Assembly (NCBI GenBank): GCA_000310025.1
Contig: FN649742.1
Span: 528,241-592,240 of the forward strand
DNA: 64,000 nucleotides
DNA from: Ectocarpus siliculosus
Taxonomy: Eukaryota; Sar; Phaeophyceae; Ectocarpales; Ectocarpaceae
Direction of reading: 5' to 3'
Part shown: in pieces, positions 1 through 13,800 of the stretch
Position numbering within the stretch: the stretch's first letter is position 1
How the letters are laid out: every line of letters starts with the position of its first letter
The notes under the pieces: generated by a model
Told to the model about the DNA's origin: nothing
Database searches by the model: none
The model's input: only the letters and a program-made list of their open reading frames with translations
Program-made: the position numbers and the translations under genes

Positions 1-2652
1 TCCGGGAAGATAATGAAGGGTTGAGGGGTCAAGCGGAGCAGGTGGAGGTGCTGATGGCTAGGTGCGCTAGGTTAGAGGTGAGTCTGCGCACCGAGCACCT
101 GTGTCGTGGTCAAGCGACGTTTTTGGCGAGACTTTGAAGGATTTGTTTTCAGGATTTGCTGAATCAGCGTCTGACGTGTTTGAAGCAAATTGTTTAGGAC
201 ACTGACGCCTATGCAGGTGCTCATCATGATGGGACAGAGTGGCACGCACGCATCAATTTGTCGTCTTCCCCCACGACCCCCATCCCCTCTTCTATCTTCT
301 AACGTGCTTCCTCTTTGTTCGGATCGGTCCTGTGTAGGAAGCAGCGACCTCTGCCGGCGCGGAGACAGAGCGACGCCTTCGCGGGGAGATGGAGCGGGAA
401 CAGGGGCTAGCGCGAGAGGCGGAGGGGTCGGTATCGGCCTTGTCTCTGCGACTAGAAGAGGCTGCCAAGGAAGCGTCTGAGAAGGCAGCTTTGGCCGCTG
501 AGCTGAAGAGCAGGCTGGAGGAAGTCCAGGTGGGGACAGCGGTGGTGTTGACCGCTGCGAACCACAGCTGCGTCTGCTGCTTTTCGCACGGGACTATGGT
601 TTTTGCTGTGCTTCTTGTGCGGGAGGAGATGTAGCGGTCGTGCCGGGCATTCGACAAGTCCGCCTCGGAATACTCAGCACCTCTGATACACCTCTACGTC
701 GTGCTCCCGTTTTGCCGAGAACGTCATCACGGCGTCTTGGTATGCCAGTGATGCTTTCAGGAGATGGAGATGGGGTCTACGCTGGTTTGTTATGGGGAAA
801 AGCGAGAAAAACGACAACCGTAATGTAAATGCATGACAGACATTGCGAGGCGCGATAAAAGGCCGAATCATTCTGTGAAACGAGTCACATTACTTGAAGT
901 CTTTTGACAGCTTTTCACGAGGCGACAGCAGTATCAGGGCTTCATGCGGACGCACAGACGACAGCAGAACATCAACTACAAATACTAGCACATATATACC
1001 AATTGCTGAGGTATGCGTGCGGGTTGGTTTGATTGCGCGCGATCGACAGGCGTTCCTGAGTCAGAGCGAAGACGACCGGAAGGCTGCAGAGGATCGAGAA
1101 GCGGCGGCGGCGTCCGAAGCGAAGGGGATGCAGCAGGCTGTCCGCGAGGCGGAGGAGAGGCTCCAAGACGCCAAGGCTGAACTTGAGGTACAACCTTGTG
1201 ATACAGAGGGTCTTGTTTGTTTACTTCATGATGCATACGGTGTGTTGGTAGTTATGATCCCCGGTGCAGTTTGATTTTTTTATTTTGCCGTCCACGTTTG
1301 CCATCCGATATTTCGTTGCGCCAACATGGTAGTATTCGGCTATTGAAACAGCCGCCAACATTATCGCTAACGTGATGTTTGGCCGGACGCTTGTTCGTTC
1401 TTGCACACGCAGGACCGGGATGCAGTTATCGCTGCCGTGGAGGACGCAAGGTCTGCTCACGAGAGAGAAGCAGAGCGGCTCCGAGATAAGCTCAGCGGAT
1501 TAGGCAAGTCGTTGACGCCCCTCGACCCCCATGCGAATGGCGCGGCTGTTTCCGCTAACGGTGACTCCCTCAATGACTTCTCGAATGCAAGCGACGACGG
1601 GCGCGACGATCAAGTGGGCAATGCAGAGGTTCGTTTGGGGACGAAGGAAAGAAGCTGAAAGGCGCACTGGTAAAGAGCGCTCCAGATTGACTGTTGGGCG
1701 CGTGGTTGCTGTTACACAGCCATGGACAGCTGTCGCATTCTGCCTGTTGATCCTGAAAACTTTTGCACGCCGAGGCACGAAACCTAAGGCAGGGGTATGG
1801 TCTCTGATGGAGTACAGGTTTGACGGTTGTACTCCTGCTGCATATTGTACCACTACAAGTACTTGTTGCCGTTCTGCACGGGTGAAAGCACGGGCTGCGG
1901 TTGGTGGAGGGCACGTCGAGTGTTTCTGTTCGTTGAATCGTCCGACCACAAAACATCGGACCATGCGAGACTCGAGCCCTGCGGGGTGAGTATGTGCTTT
2001 ACAGTCGAGTTCCGCTGCGTTGGTTACCCACCCCCACTCGTTTTTTGTGTCCGCTGCGTCCGCGATCTCCGAAATTTGCGAGCAGTACTTGCATCTCCTG
2101 TCGGAGCATGAAGATCTCCTCCAACTGCTCGCGCAGCAGGATGTGGTTAGAAAGAAGCTTCTCAACGCGTTAAAGGTGAGCATGCCACGGAAAAGATCAA
2201 CGTCAAGAACAAGGCGGTGTATCCCAATCCCAACGAAAGGAGGCGATCTGCACTTGTAGCTTGAACAGCAGGAGAGCGTATGGCGGATTACACTTTTCCT
2301 GCAATATTGATGAGCCTACAACTTTCTGATGAGTGTTCGCCCCGGACATATCTGTTGGCATGGTCGAGAGTCACTGCCTTCTCTCACTCTATTAAGGCGT
2401 GTCCACAGTCCTCAAGTCTCCCGACACCTTTCACCCCCTTCGATTCGTTCGGTTCGTCAGCAAAACGCCGGCCAAGAGGCTGCGAGGGCAGTCATGAAGG
2501 ACGCCGAAGCTGCGGTAACCGCCACGTATGGCATGTTCGTGCACACTGACGATGATGATCTGGACAACCATCGGTCCGAGGACGGAGATGTTGTGCCGCG
2601 GGTAGAAAACGGAGCCCCGCTAGCCGGTGGGAGTAGGACTGTTGCTGTATAG
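1..2652 (+). CDS. p115/Uso1-like vesicle-tethering coiled-coil protein, C-terminal part
   Basis: The gene enters from the left edge. Exons that join in phase 0: <1-77, 338-529, 1050-1187, 1413-1628, 2005-2175 (its start could instead be 2086) and 2461-2652, with the stop at 2650-2652. The first four exons encode Glu/Ala/Arg-rich heptad sequence typical of a long coiled coil. The fifth has the segment EHEDLLQLLAQQD, which matches the conserved 'EDLLxLLAxQD' stretch near the C-terminus of p115/Uso1 proteins. The last exon has the acidic run DDDDLDNHRSEDGD, and p115 also ends in an acidic tail. Known family role: tethering of COPI/COPII vesicles at the Golgi by homodimeric coiled coil. The globular head would lie left of the window, so the assignment rests on the tail alone; another golgin-like protein is the alternative. 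The donor after 1628 (GTTCGT) is weak but keeps frame. Confidence 0.5.
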
Positions 2653-3278
2653 GGTTAGTTGCTCTGGAGGAGGGGTCAGAGGCTATGGTTGGGGTGTCAG
2701 CCGGTTGGAGGAGCATGCTTGTAAGGTGCAGCTGCCCTGCTGCGTTGGTTTGGCCGTGACTTTGAATCATCAAAGTTCACGCACCAGCAGTCAATGAGGT
2801 CTGTCACAGGCTTCACCACTACCGCGTGCGGCCGGAACTGTTCATGCAGAATTATACTGGAATACAAGCTTTGCCTTTCATGGCGCTTTGGATTCGCAAT
2901 CTTTCGCGCCTGTTAAGAACCACACCTCCCGTGGTGCGGTAGTTAATGTTGTACCTTTGACGTTTCACGTTAAGACTTGTGCTCTGCGGAACGATAAAAA
3001 TGTCAGCAACAGCTGTCGCGACTTTCATTGACTATTTGTGCCCACCACAGATACGTGTGACATGACAACGCGTCTTGTCTCGCCAGTTGCCGTGAAGAAG
3101 AGACAAGGATGCAACCCCACCACCCAACGTCTACACTACCAGCCTGCCTGTAGAAATATCCCGACGACCGGATTGCAGGTACTCCGATAATCGACGCACA
3201 GCATGCGCGACAACAACAATATATACAAACACGACATGAAACAACCCGGGCAACAACACACTCGGAAACCTTGACGCC
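2653..3278. other. intergenic, convergent 3' ends
   Basis: This 626-bp gap lies between the stop of the p115-like gene (+) and the stop of the giant matrix gene (-). It should hold both 3' untranslated regions. I see no coding exon, repeat or RNA gene in it. Confidence 0.6.
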
Positions 3279-4898
3279 TCACGCCTTGGCCAATAGCCGA
3301 ACATCCTGCAAATAGACCACCTCTTGCCCTCCCCCACTCCGCCCGAACACGCGGAGGTCGCCTCGAATCAACATATCACTAGCATTCGCCAAGATTTCCT
3401 TCATCTCGGCCATCGTCACGTCCTCCCCGAGCGGCTCGTGCAACCATCCATGATCTTCGCGCAACACGACGCTTACATGGGTCCAATGCCCTGGTACTGC
3501 TTCCGCCACGTCGAAAATCAGGTTCCAAGAAATTTCTTGGCCACCGCGCGAGCGAATCACCACCGCTCCTCTTGTTGAGCGTATGTCCCCACTAGCTGCA
3601 GAGTAGGCCAGTCTGTTGAGAGCGGAATAGTGGAGTTTGGAAATGGGGTTCACAATCGGTCATGAGACACCGGGTTATCGTTCCTTCTTTTTTCGACTCA
3701 CATCATTGAATCGACGCCGTGGAGGTGCGGGAGGCTACATACTGTGGTAGCTCGCATTTCTCATTGACTGTTGACCACACACCCCTTTCGAGGCGAAACA
3801 CTGCTGGTTTGAGACACGCATCCAAAACTCGAGCGCTGTTGGCCGTTCTGTCTTCCAAAACGTAGGTCATTCTTGCTTATCAATGTTGTGGTGGTTCTGA
3901 ACTACTCCCACTGTCTTGTGTGCCGAACTTACCAATGCCCGACCCACTTACAAGAACTCCCATCTACTTCTTCAGGTTGCTTTTTTTGAAAAGTTCACAC
4001 ACATCTGTCCTTCTTTGCACTGTCTTCCTCCTCCACCGTGACAACGGTGCACAGTCCCTTCACTATAGCAATTCTGCCCCTACTCGGGAACGTCAGTTGT
4101 AACTTCTCACGTTGAGCACATCGTACATGGCTGAAATTTCTCGGCTGGTGCCATCTGTGTTTTTTTCGGCTGCTCTTACGCGTCCCTCTCTAGCCATGGC
4201 ACACTCATGTTCAACACAATACCCCGTTCAATTCTACTGTAGGCAGTCTCAACCTGCGAGTCTAAATTTATGAGGATCGCACCCATCTTGCGCTCCGGTG
4301 CCCGTTCCGTTCCAAGTTATCGTTGTATTCCAAGATTGATTTTTCACGATCTCCATGCACACACTGATCAGCGATATATTGTTCTTTCCTTTCCCCCCCA
4401 TCTGCGCTAAAATGACACGGGATCGTTGTTCCCACTCTCGTCGAAATTATAATGATTGCTAGTCGGGGAAGTTTCTCATGTCACACAACGTGCGTCTATT
4501 AACCACACACACGAGCCTGAACCTCATGAGGAATCATTTGGTGACATCGCAGCACCGTTGACGACGTCGAACCTGAATTGCAGCCGCCCGCCGTACGATG
4601 TGCCTCTCCGTAGCCCTGTGACAAACTCCTCCGACCCGGCGAACCTCCAAATGCCGGCGTGGACGACTCCGCATGGGTAGCCGGGATTCAGGCTCGGTGA
4701 GGCCTGCACCAACCCGACCCCGTTCTCAGACAGAAGACCGTGATTGGCTTCTCCCGAAACACTTTCGCCGACGCCTGACGAATCCTCGACGAAACGGCCT
4801 TCCATTGAGGCGGGCGTGAAATCCCAGTGAAGAACCTTGCCGTGTCGAGGAGGGTGGGAATGAAATTCGAGCAAATGTTCATCATCGGCATCCAACAG
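3279..4898 (-). other. laminin B (IV type A) domain split over the last two exons of the giant gene
   Basis: Exon 4898-4556 gives the N-terminal half (VLHWDFTPASMEGRF ... RRGTSYGGRLQFRFDVVN). Exon 3595-3279 gives the C-terminal half (ISWNLIFDV, GHWTHVSVVLREDHGW, EMKEILANASDMLIRGD, VVYLQDVRLLAKA-stop). The pattern YGGxLxFxF ... W(T/H)xVxVxLxExxGW ... LxxxSxxLIRGxxR ... YLDDVxL is that of the laminin IV-A/B module. The 960-bp intron (4555-3596) joins phase 1 to phase 1 and restores the domain exactly. This module closes the protein. The intron contains no exon that I can support. Confidence 0.7.
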
Positions 4899-7800
4899 CT
4901 GCAGGGTTCGGCTCCTGTTGGACATCCACCCATGGTTTAACGTGTGCCGAATGGAACAGGCGCACCAGACTCGCTATCTATACTCCGCAGAAAAAAAAAG
5001 GCTCGCACCTGTCCAACCGTGTTTCCCTCGAAAGGCTCGTGCATCTGCTGGGCCACCTCATCGGCAGTCACAAACTTTGACCATAACCTCAGATGCTGGA
5101 CCTCTGCCTCGAGCCCCCCTGGTCCTTTCAATCCACTTACTACCTCGCACTCAAGAGGGTCCGACGTGGACACGTTTGCCGTGACCACATCCTGGGCGGA
5201 GGTACAATCGCTTGATTGCGCTTGTCCCAAAACCAGTCTCCCCCCGGTTGACAATGTCATCCCGGCCTTGTAGGGGCCACCATCAAACACCCGAGCGCCG
5301 TCGTAGAACGCATCTACCCGTCCATCCGCAGATCTCCACGCGACCGTCACGTGATGCCAGGCCCCATCGCGGGCCACGTCTATCCCAGTTCTGATTCCGC
5401 CAAGATCTCCTCCTGAAGGACCATCGTAGCGATCTGCAGCGGAAACGAACTTCCCGTGCACGAGAAGGTTCAGCCCGTTCAAATTGTGAAGGAGAACTTC
5501 GAAATCGCTCGGGCTCGAATTTGGGCCAACGTAGGACACCACCGTTCCGCCACCTCTTCCACCAGACGTCGAGATCCCTCGTATCCAGAACGACAATGAA
5601 AAGGCCGTGGAAGGAAAGTTGCTGACGGGGTCTACTGTCGTAACGTAGCCTGTCGAGTTGAGACGAATCACTGACGGGCTTTCGCCGGTTGCTGGGAAGA
5701 GCTCAGCCAGCCCACCCCCAAATATGCAGTCATGGTCACACGGCGCCGTCGCAGCATAGTCGCATCGATCATCTGCGAGGATGGCAAGGGGCAAAGGCAG
5801 GAGATTATTTTAATGGCATCAGGATTGCAGCGCCAACAGGGCTGCCGACCTTCGCTGCCATGCACGCGCCTCTGCCGGTTTCGAGTTATCGCAACACACC
5901 CCTTACAAGCAGAACGATCGCGACAGTGACAGCATGCCTGCTACATGATTTTTGTCTTCGAATTGGGATAGAGTGACATGCCGTACAACATACCATACTC
6001 GTCGGCGCCGAATATAGCATCTTTAGCCGCGAAGCCGATTGAGTCCACCCATCCGCTTTGCCCTCCGTTATCTGTGATTTTCCAGCCGAGAGCAAGATCT
6101 TCTGCTCCACCTGAGGAGGACTTTGGGTTGGCAGAAAACGTTGCATCTGCTAGGACGACTCCATCCCCGTAGTCGTACAAGAGAACTTCTGCCTCTGTGG
6201 CCGTTGCCTTCAACGCAGCGCCTTCGTTGATGGGCCCCTCAAGACTGAGGGCAATGGAAAACGACTCGAAGTGTGCCTCCGTCTCAACATCGTCCACCAG
6301 CGGAACATCCACAGTTTTAGAGGTGTCTCCGTCGTAAAACCGAACGGTGCCGGCCAAGGCGGTGTAATCGTCTCCACCGGTGGCGCTCCCATCTGCAGTG
6401 GTATACCCGATGTCCATAACACCCTTTGTGCCGTGGTCTCGCGCAATCGTCAGAGTTACTGTCCCGCTGGCCTCTGTTGTGTACCAGACAGTCGACGTGA
6501 AGCCAAACAAGCCTTTTGGCCGATACTCAACCACCGAGAGCCCGATCACAGCCGCTGAGGAGTCTGTGGGCGTCGTGTCCGCTTCAACAACCGTGGTGTA
6601 TGTGAGCCCTTTGGCAGCAGACGTTACATTGCCATTACGCAAAGAGCTAGATTCGTCTGATATCTGCTCGTCCAGGTTCGTGAGCAGCTCAGTGACAGAC
6701 TGATCTGCCAGTGAGCTGCATTTGGTAAGCAACAAACACAGAGCGTGGTTGGGATAAGGCGTGTCAGCATTGTTGTCACACGAGTACGGTTGCACGCCCG
6801 AATGAAAAACGACAAATAGTTACGGTTCCTGTCGCTGCAAAGGAGATCGCCGCAGTACGCAAAACAATCTTCCACTCCAACACATTGTCGTGGAGGGTTA
6901 GTAGCAGCAATATATCATACATCGCGTTCCAAAGCGTGCAACCCCAAACACACGTAGTGTCGTTTTCCTCAGTTCTCGGCCGGACAGTGGCCGTTCTTGT
7001 GGGTATTCGTGGTTACTCCGTACTCGACAGGAGGAATCGTTTTGCCTCAGAATGGCATCGGTTCACGTCGTGTTCGCCAAACCTCTGCTTGTGATAGCAT
7101 GCTCTAGATTGGGCTCAGCACTCTCTCGGGCTTGTGTACCCACTGACGTTTGGGTAGTTTCAACGCTAGGCAGACTGTCCTTGTCGCTCTTGTGGAATGG
7201 CCTGCTCGTGTCACAGCGCGTAAAGTTGCATTCAACCTTACAATATTCAGCGCAATCGTACAAGCTTACCCCGTTGGCTCGATGGTGAAGTCTACCACCA
7301 CAGAGCCCGCCCGCATGTCGGTAATGGTGAACCTCGAAGTTGCCACCCCGAGAGCTCGCGCTAGATCCAGCAAGAAAGCCCACAAAAAATTCGTCCGAGC
7401 GTCAGACCCCTCGGGGTACGAAGAAATTTGACCTTCCATCGTAAAAGAAACGTGAGCTTTTGTCCGTTGAGTGTCGCTGATCGCTGTTGTGCCCGAAGAT
7501 GACGTGCTCGAAACTGATACGGGGACGATTGCTGCATAAAACCTCCAGTCGTCCGAACCATGCTTGTAGCACAGGACCCAGTCCTCTACATTGGCATCAA
7601 ACGCAAACTCGGCGACACCTCCGACAACCGTGGCCGTCGCTGACCCAAATGCAGGTGTCGCAGCGTCGCATTGGATGTCGGAAGAAGTAGAGGCGCCCAC
7701 CCATTTCGCGAGGTCTGCGGGCATGTGAGCACAACACGAACCAGGTTGACGAAATGCAGTTGTAGTGTACTGCAGCTGACACGGAATAGTTATGCAGCAT

Positions 7801-10800
7801 CTAAGGGCTGAACACGTGACTAACTCCTGTTTGTGATTGCCTGATTGCGCGAACGTCGTCTCGACTAGTGGGAATACTACGAAACACAGAAATAACAGTT
7901 GAACGCCCCACACAATTTGTTCAGACGAAAAACGACGACCAAAGCCACTTCCCGAGTGCTACGAATGAGGAAGGGTCTCCCAACTTCACCTCCATCGACG
8001 ATTCCAGTTCCGGAAAACGAGAATTGCAGGGCATCCCCAGCCGCGGGGGACCCCTCCCCGTCGTTGTCCATCGATACTCCTGTCACTTCGTACGCCTCCA
8101 ATGACACATTCTCAAACAGCTCCCACACCCCCGCGGCGCCAAACCTATAGCACAGCTTGTACGGCCTGTTTTCCTCCGTGCGGTCGCTCACGTATAGGGT
8201 GATGGTGCACGTGCCTAGTGCTGGCCCGGAAGAGCCTAGCACGGTCGTGTCCGGAGCGAACTCTGCCTCATCGCCCCCAGCGGCGTTACCTTCACAGTCC
8301 CCATCCGCGTTGTCGGCTAGTTTCAAGGCATCGCCGGAGGTTAGACCGAATGTGCCGATCAGCCGAACAGTTGTCGACCGTCCCGCTATCACATGGGTGG
8401 TGTTCGAAGTTGCGATAACCGGAGCAAGCGCTTCCATAGTAATATTTGGGTACGGCATGAAGGGTTCTGAGCCGGGGGCGTAGCAGAGCATCAAGTCTGA
8501 CACTGGTTCCGTGAACGTGAAGGATGCCTCTTGGTAGAATCCGGCAGCGACACCAACCAAAGAACCGGCGGCAGGGTCCACCGAATCAGCGCAGAGGTCG
8601 AGCAAGGTCTCGGAGGTATAACTCTCGGTTGCAGGAACCCACTTGTATTGATCACCTTCCATCCCACCAACTGCCACAAAAGCCACCACCTGCGGTGAGT
8701 TTGTGATGGACGTGAGCACCTGCTCTGTGCCCAACTCGCGAATTGTCGCTGACAACAGTTGTCGTGTGCGCAACGTTATACCAGCATGGAGATGGTAGGG
8801 CTCGTCCTGATGCTTGTAGCACAACTGCACTCTGGTCGAACTGAACGTTGGCGTTGTAAACGTAAAGGTCGACGAGAGCACCTCCTCCTCTGGGCTTGAT
8901 GTGGCCACTGCTGAGCTCCCGCTTGATGTGGTTGTCATTGGGTCGACTGTTGATGTGTTTGCCGTCACCAATGCTGGCGTGTACATGGTCCACTCCACCT
9001 GCTCTTCATCAACGACACCATCGGACTCGCAACCTTCGTCACTCGAAACGGAGGCCATCACCCACTTGGATTTGTCACCCTCGGCGATTCCAAACCCGGA
9101 AGGATGGAAAGTTTTTGGATAACCCACGACACTATCATCGTCAGAGCCATCTTCCGCAGAAAAATCAACCAACCTAACCGCCGTCAATGTGAACGACGTG
9201 TAGATTTTGAAACTCTCCGTCCTGAAAAGATAGGAAGGGTTGGGGCGGGGTGGTCAGGACAGGCAGCTTGAAACAAGTGTTGTCAAGTGCCTGAATCTGA
9301 GGCAACCGGCACGACCCACCGTGGTGTAGAGATAGCGAGCAACACGAGCTGAAAGTCGACGCAGTCCTCTGTCGCTTTAACAACCTGCCCTGCACCGCAT
9401 ACCAAAAAAACATGCGAAAAACGGTGGCTGACCGATCCAAGCGTTCTCACCCAAACCGATAGCACAGGGTCCATGTTCTGCCCGCCATGCCCTCGCCATC
9501 TTCATCCGGGATGAAAAAATCGGCTCCATTGAGTAAGTCCACCGTGCTTTCAGGGCCAGACAAAAATGCCGTCACCAGACAGTCACTGTCAACCCGTCCA
9601 CCAGACACCCAGACTGCATTGTCTCCAGCTTCAACAGCACCTCCTCCGGTGAAGTTAAGACGCTTGACGGCGCCTACAACGATCGTGTTGGCTGCTCCCT
9701 CTGCTGCAGTCACGTCTGAGATTCCCAGCACAGTCATCACGAGGTCGACATAGACCTGATAGGGTTCCTCGTCGAAGGAGTCTGTTCCAGCCAAGGACGG
9801 GAGAGAGACGAACGGGAAGCGATTGAAAATTTCTCGCGAGAGCACGAGGTACGCATGGTAGGTGGGGAACCATCAGCGTGCCTTTCAGTCCCGCCGTGCC
9901 TTCATCAGGAATGCAAAAAGATAGAGTACAGTGTGACACCCACACGAGATACAACCGAGGCTAAGCTGAACCCATCAATAAGAAATACGCACGAGTCAAA
10001 CTCACAGCACATGGCGTATGGTCCTCCAATCTCTCGTTCGGGGAAAGCTATCGTCTGGGCGGTGAAGCCTGTAGCGTCGAAGTACAGAAGATTGAAGCTT
10101 CGTATCCCTTCGGCATCTTCGACATCACCGGTGATTCCGTTCGATAAGCAATCATCACCATCGACCCACTTGACCTGGTCCAGCCCCGCCTGAACAGAGC
10201 AGCATCAAGAGCAGGAGAAATAGTGTAGTTTGAGAAAGACGTGTGTTATAAATAACAGTGTGACACGTCTGGAAGTGCAGTCAAGTCTCTCCACAACCTT
10301 ACTCGCTTGTGTTCTGCAGAAGGCATCATTGTAGACAACAAGCTACAATACCCGACGCAACGGTTCCTCCGTGCGTACGAAATACCTCGGTTGCTGTGCC
10401 GTCCCCTATGAACGAAAACGTCTTCGCCACACCGGGAATGGCCTTCCTAGGGGACCCCACATCTACCGCAACAGCTCGAATCATCCGGATGTCGATCTCG
10501 AATCCCACGTACTCCTTGAAGGGCTCGTCTGTGGTACATAGCACAAGCAATAGGCCTTGATCATGCCATTGTCGATGCCATTATCGACATGATTCCTGTT
10601 TCGTGGTGCTCGTCATGGGTCGTTCATGTGCGCTTCGGTTCAGATTTGACACACCAGCAGTAGAACATATGATATAAATCTCTACACGCTGAAAGTTGAA
10701 GGGACTTACCGTTAAACTTGTAGCATATGTGCACGATAGACCCGGATGCAGAACTATCGAACGCGAACCATGGTGCCAGGGTAGAGTCTACAAGAAGGAT

Positions 10801-13800
10801 CCCGTCAGGGTCTCCCACCAGATTAGCAGCTGAAGCTGTTTCGCAGGTCGATGCTGACCAAAAAACCTGACAAGTAAACAAGGGTCAAAGGCCAAGTATG
10901 ACGACAGGCTGAGAAAAAATCACAGCTTTCCCTGTCCGAGTCCTATATACCCTGGACGCAAGGTACCACTTACTAGAGGAAGGTGCGATATATCAAGCCT
11001 TGTGTTCTACACAGCACCTACTTCTTCTCGAACCTGATCCCCAGCGGCCAAGAACTGCCCGGCCATAGTCCACATCTTTGAGTAGTTGACCACAGCGACA
11101 TAGTTAGATCCCTCGTTTGCGTGCACTTCTTGAAGCATCGCCACATCAATAGTCACATCGTTGTATGCCTTCCATGGCTCGTCTGAAATCACAAGGCAAC
11201 ATTGAGGGCACCGGTGACCTTGCTGCGTTAACGGAATGAAGCAGTAGCGAGCACTGCGCTTGAGATACGCCAATCGCTCTGCTGACGAAAGAGACAGGGC
11301 AGTTAACTCCCCTTACTGGCAACGCGGCCTACAAATCAACGACCGATCCAGCTCACACAGGGTATCGATGCTCCAGTCACACCACAGCCCAAATGCGCTT
11401 CTTTCTAGAGGTTTGCACGCACGCACACAATCTCACCTGCGAATTTGTAGCACAGAATGGGCGATAATCCCGCAGATGACGCGCTGAACGTGAAGTTCGC
11501 GAGGAAAACACCTCCTCTATAGAAAATGGGCATGTCGATGATTTCGTTTGCGCCTTCGCTAGGGCCGTCTAGGACAACGGCGGTATCGTTGCACGAGGTT
11601 CCGGATGTCTCGTTGCTCACAATCCATCGCATATAGTCCTGTGACGAAGTACCGTTGGCTCGGATAACAAGAACTTCTTCCACGTCTACGACGGCGATGT
11701 CTTTCCCACCCACAAGCGAATCCACCGACTTCACCATATGTGCAAACGCCCGGATGTCGTACCACATGAATTCTTCATTGCCGAATTTGTAGCACAGGTT
11801 GATGAAGTAGCCTGCTGCTGCGGATTCGACGATGAATGTCGCTGTGCTGTCTGTTTCAAGGTACATGGCAACGCCATCCGAGTCAGCCCCTGTCAGCGGG
11901 GCCTCAGAGTTACTTGCACAATCGGTGTCGTTGATGACAAACTTGATCAAGTCTGTTTCGTCGCCAGCTTGAAGACCGTCCCCTTCAAAAGCCCATTTCT
12001 TGCCTTGATCGACCACGCAAGTCGCATCGCTGCCCCATACCGCTGTCATGTTGTGCACCATTTTTACGTACACGGGCATCGAGTACCGGCGCCATGGCTC
12101 GCTGCCGTGCCTACATATGTGAGTCAAGAACAAATTGTTGTAGATTAGGTTGCTGCCTATGGGACAGAAAGACCTACCTCCCCATAGTCTTTCATGCCTC
12201 TTCGGCAGTTCACGGCACAGCACAACAAAACACGCTGCAGCTTTTCAAAAGAAGTGAGGAAGACTACCACGACATTCGTTCGATGACATTTACTGGCGGT
12301 GTTGGGCTGTGGGGAGAAAGCAGTTCCTCGACAACAATCAGCCCTCCCTTGACATACCTGTAGCATGGGGTGATCCAGCGTCCGGACACACTTTCCGCGA
12401 AGGTGCACGTAGTTTCGCCAGAAATGATCTTGCCGTCCTCCTCCATCTCCGGCAGGGCATTCGATTCAGAGCAATCGGAGGACTCGTTGTAGATCCATCG
12501 TACGAAATCATTGTCTTCAATGTGCCCACCGGAGAATCCCCAACTCTTGGGGTACCCAACAACGGCGACATCGGCATCGCCGAAAGATGGGGCTGACAGA
12601 GTTGACAGATGGGCCACATTGATCACGACAGACGAAAAGAGCACGCCAGGCTCATCCTGGAACCAATAGCACAAGCTTGGGGTCTCGCCCGACATCGAAG
12701 TCATGAAGGTGAAGGTGGCCTCGCCGCTAGAAACCTCCACCCGGCCGTCGGTGGCCACTTCATCAGAAATCAGTGCCCAGTTGTCGGAGCAGTCGGTGCC
12801 GGACAGGATCCATCTTGCACGGTCCTCCGAAGAGGCGTTTTCCGATATTCCATACCCACTGAAGCTGAGTATTTCCGGTACATCTACCACCGCCAAAGAG
12901 GAGCTTCCCACCGCAGATGTAATTCCGTTCAAGTAGAGTATTCCCATCGAGATACTTGGATAATGTTGAAACTCCTCAGACCCAAACCTGTAGCATAGGG
13001 TGGCACCGGCGCTGGTGTTTCCAGCTGCCGCCTGAGTGAAGACATCTTCGGTGAACTCAAACGAAGCTTGGAAGGTAGACGACACACTAGCAGCGTTGAC
13101 TTCCCCGTCACCACCCGAGGCCAAGGGAGCAACATCCCGAGCGGACGAACAGTTGGTCGAACCTAGAAGCCACTTTGCTTCGTCGAATTCGGCATTCCCA
13201 AATCCTGACAGGGTCAAAACTTTGGCATATCCGACAACGCTGAGGGATATGCTACCCTGCTCTGCATCCTGCACGCTGTACAGCTCAAACACATCAATAT
13301 TGATTGCAGGATACAGTTTAAAGGGGTGGCTGCCGTTGGAAAACTGATAGCAAAGCTGAAGGGGGCCGGTCGTTTCGGAGCTCTCGCTAAACGTGACAAT
13401 GGCACTGGATGCACTGCCGTTGAAAACGTCAATATTGATTTCCTCAGCGTTCCAGTTGCAGTCTTCATCCGAAGTGGCGCTGGAATTCACCCACTTCACT
13501 TTATCTTCCAAAGCCACGCCGTGACCAAAGAACGTCCATCGTTTGTTCTGGGCAGCTACGGCCACAGAGGACGATCCAAACGCGGCAGCTGTTGATAAAA
13601 CTTGTTTTCCGACCACAACCGATGCGGCAACGCCGACGTCAATCCTGCGATTAGCAGGAACAGGCAGAGGCACGAGCAAGAGCGGGGGATAGCGGGAACA
13701 ACAGCTCAAGGTTTGCCTCCGAACATCAGTATTATGAATGAAGAAGGCCTTTTAAGAACGAACATTCCCATGAAGACCAACGTAGTTTTTTGTTACGCTT

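Noticed and set aside
13644-13709. Separate gene start with a signal peptide (hydrophobic PLLLVPLPVP stretch) before the CYxFG exons
   Set aside because: The candidate initiator is TTG, and an acceptor at 13645 joins in phase 2 to the donor at 14945, continuing the repeat homology (TTFTDSSMNN|R IDV).
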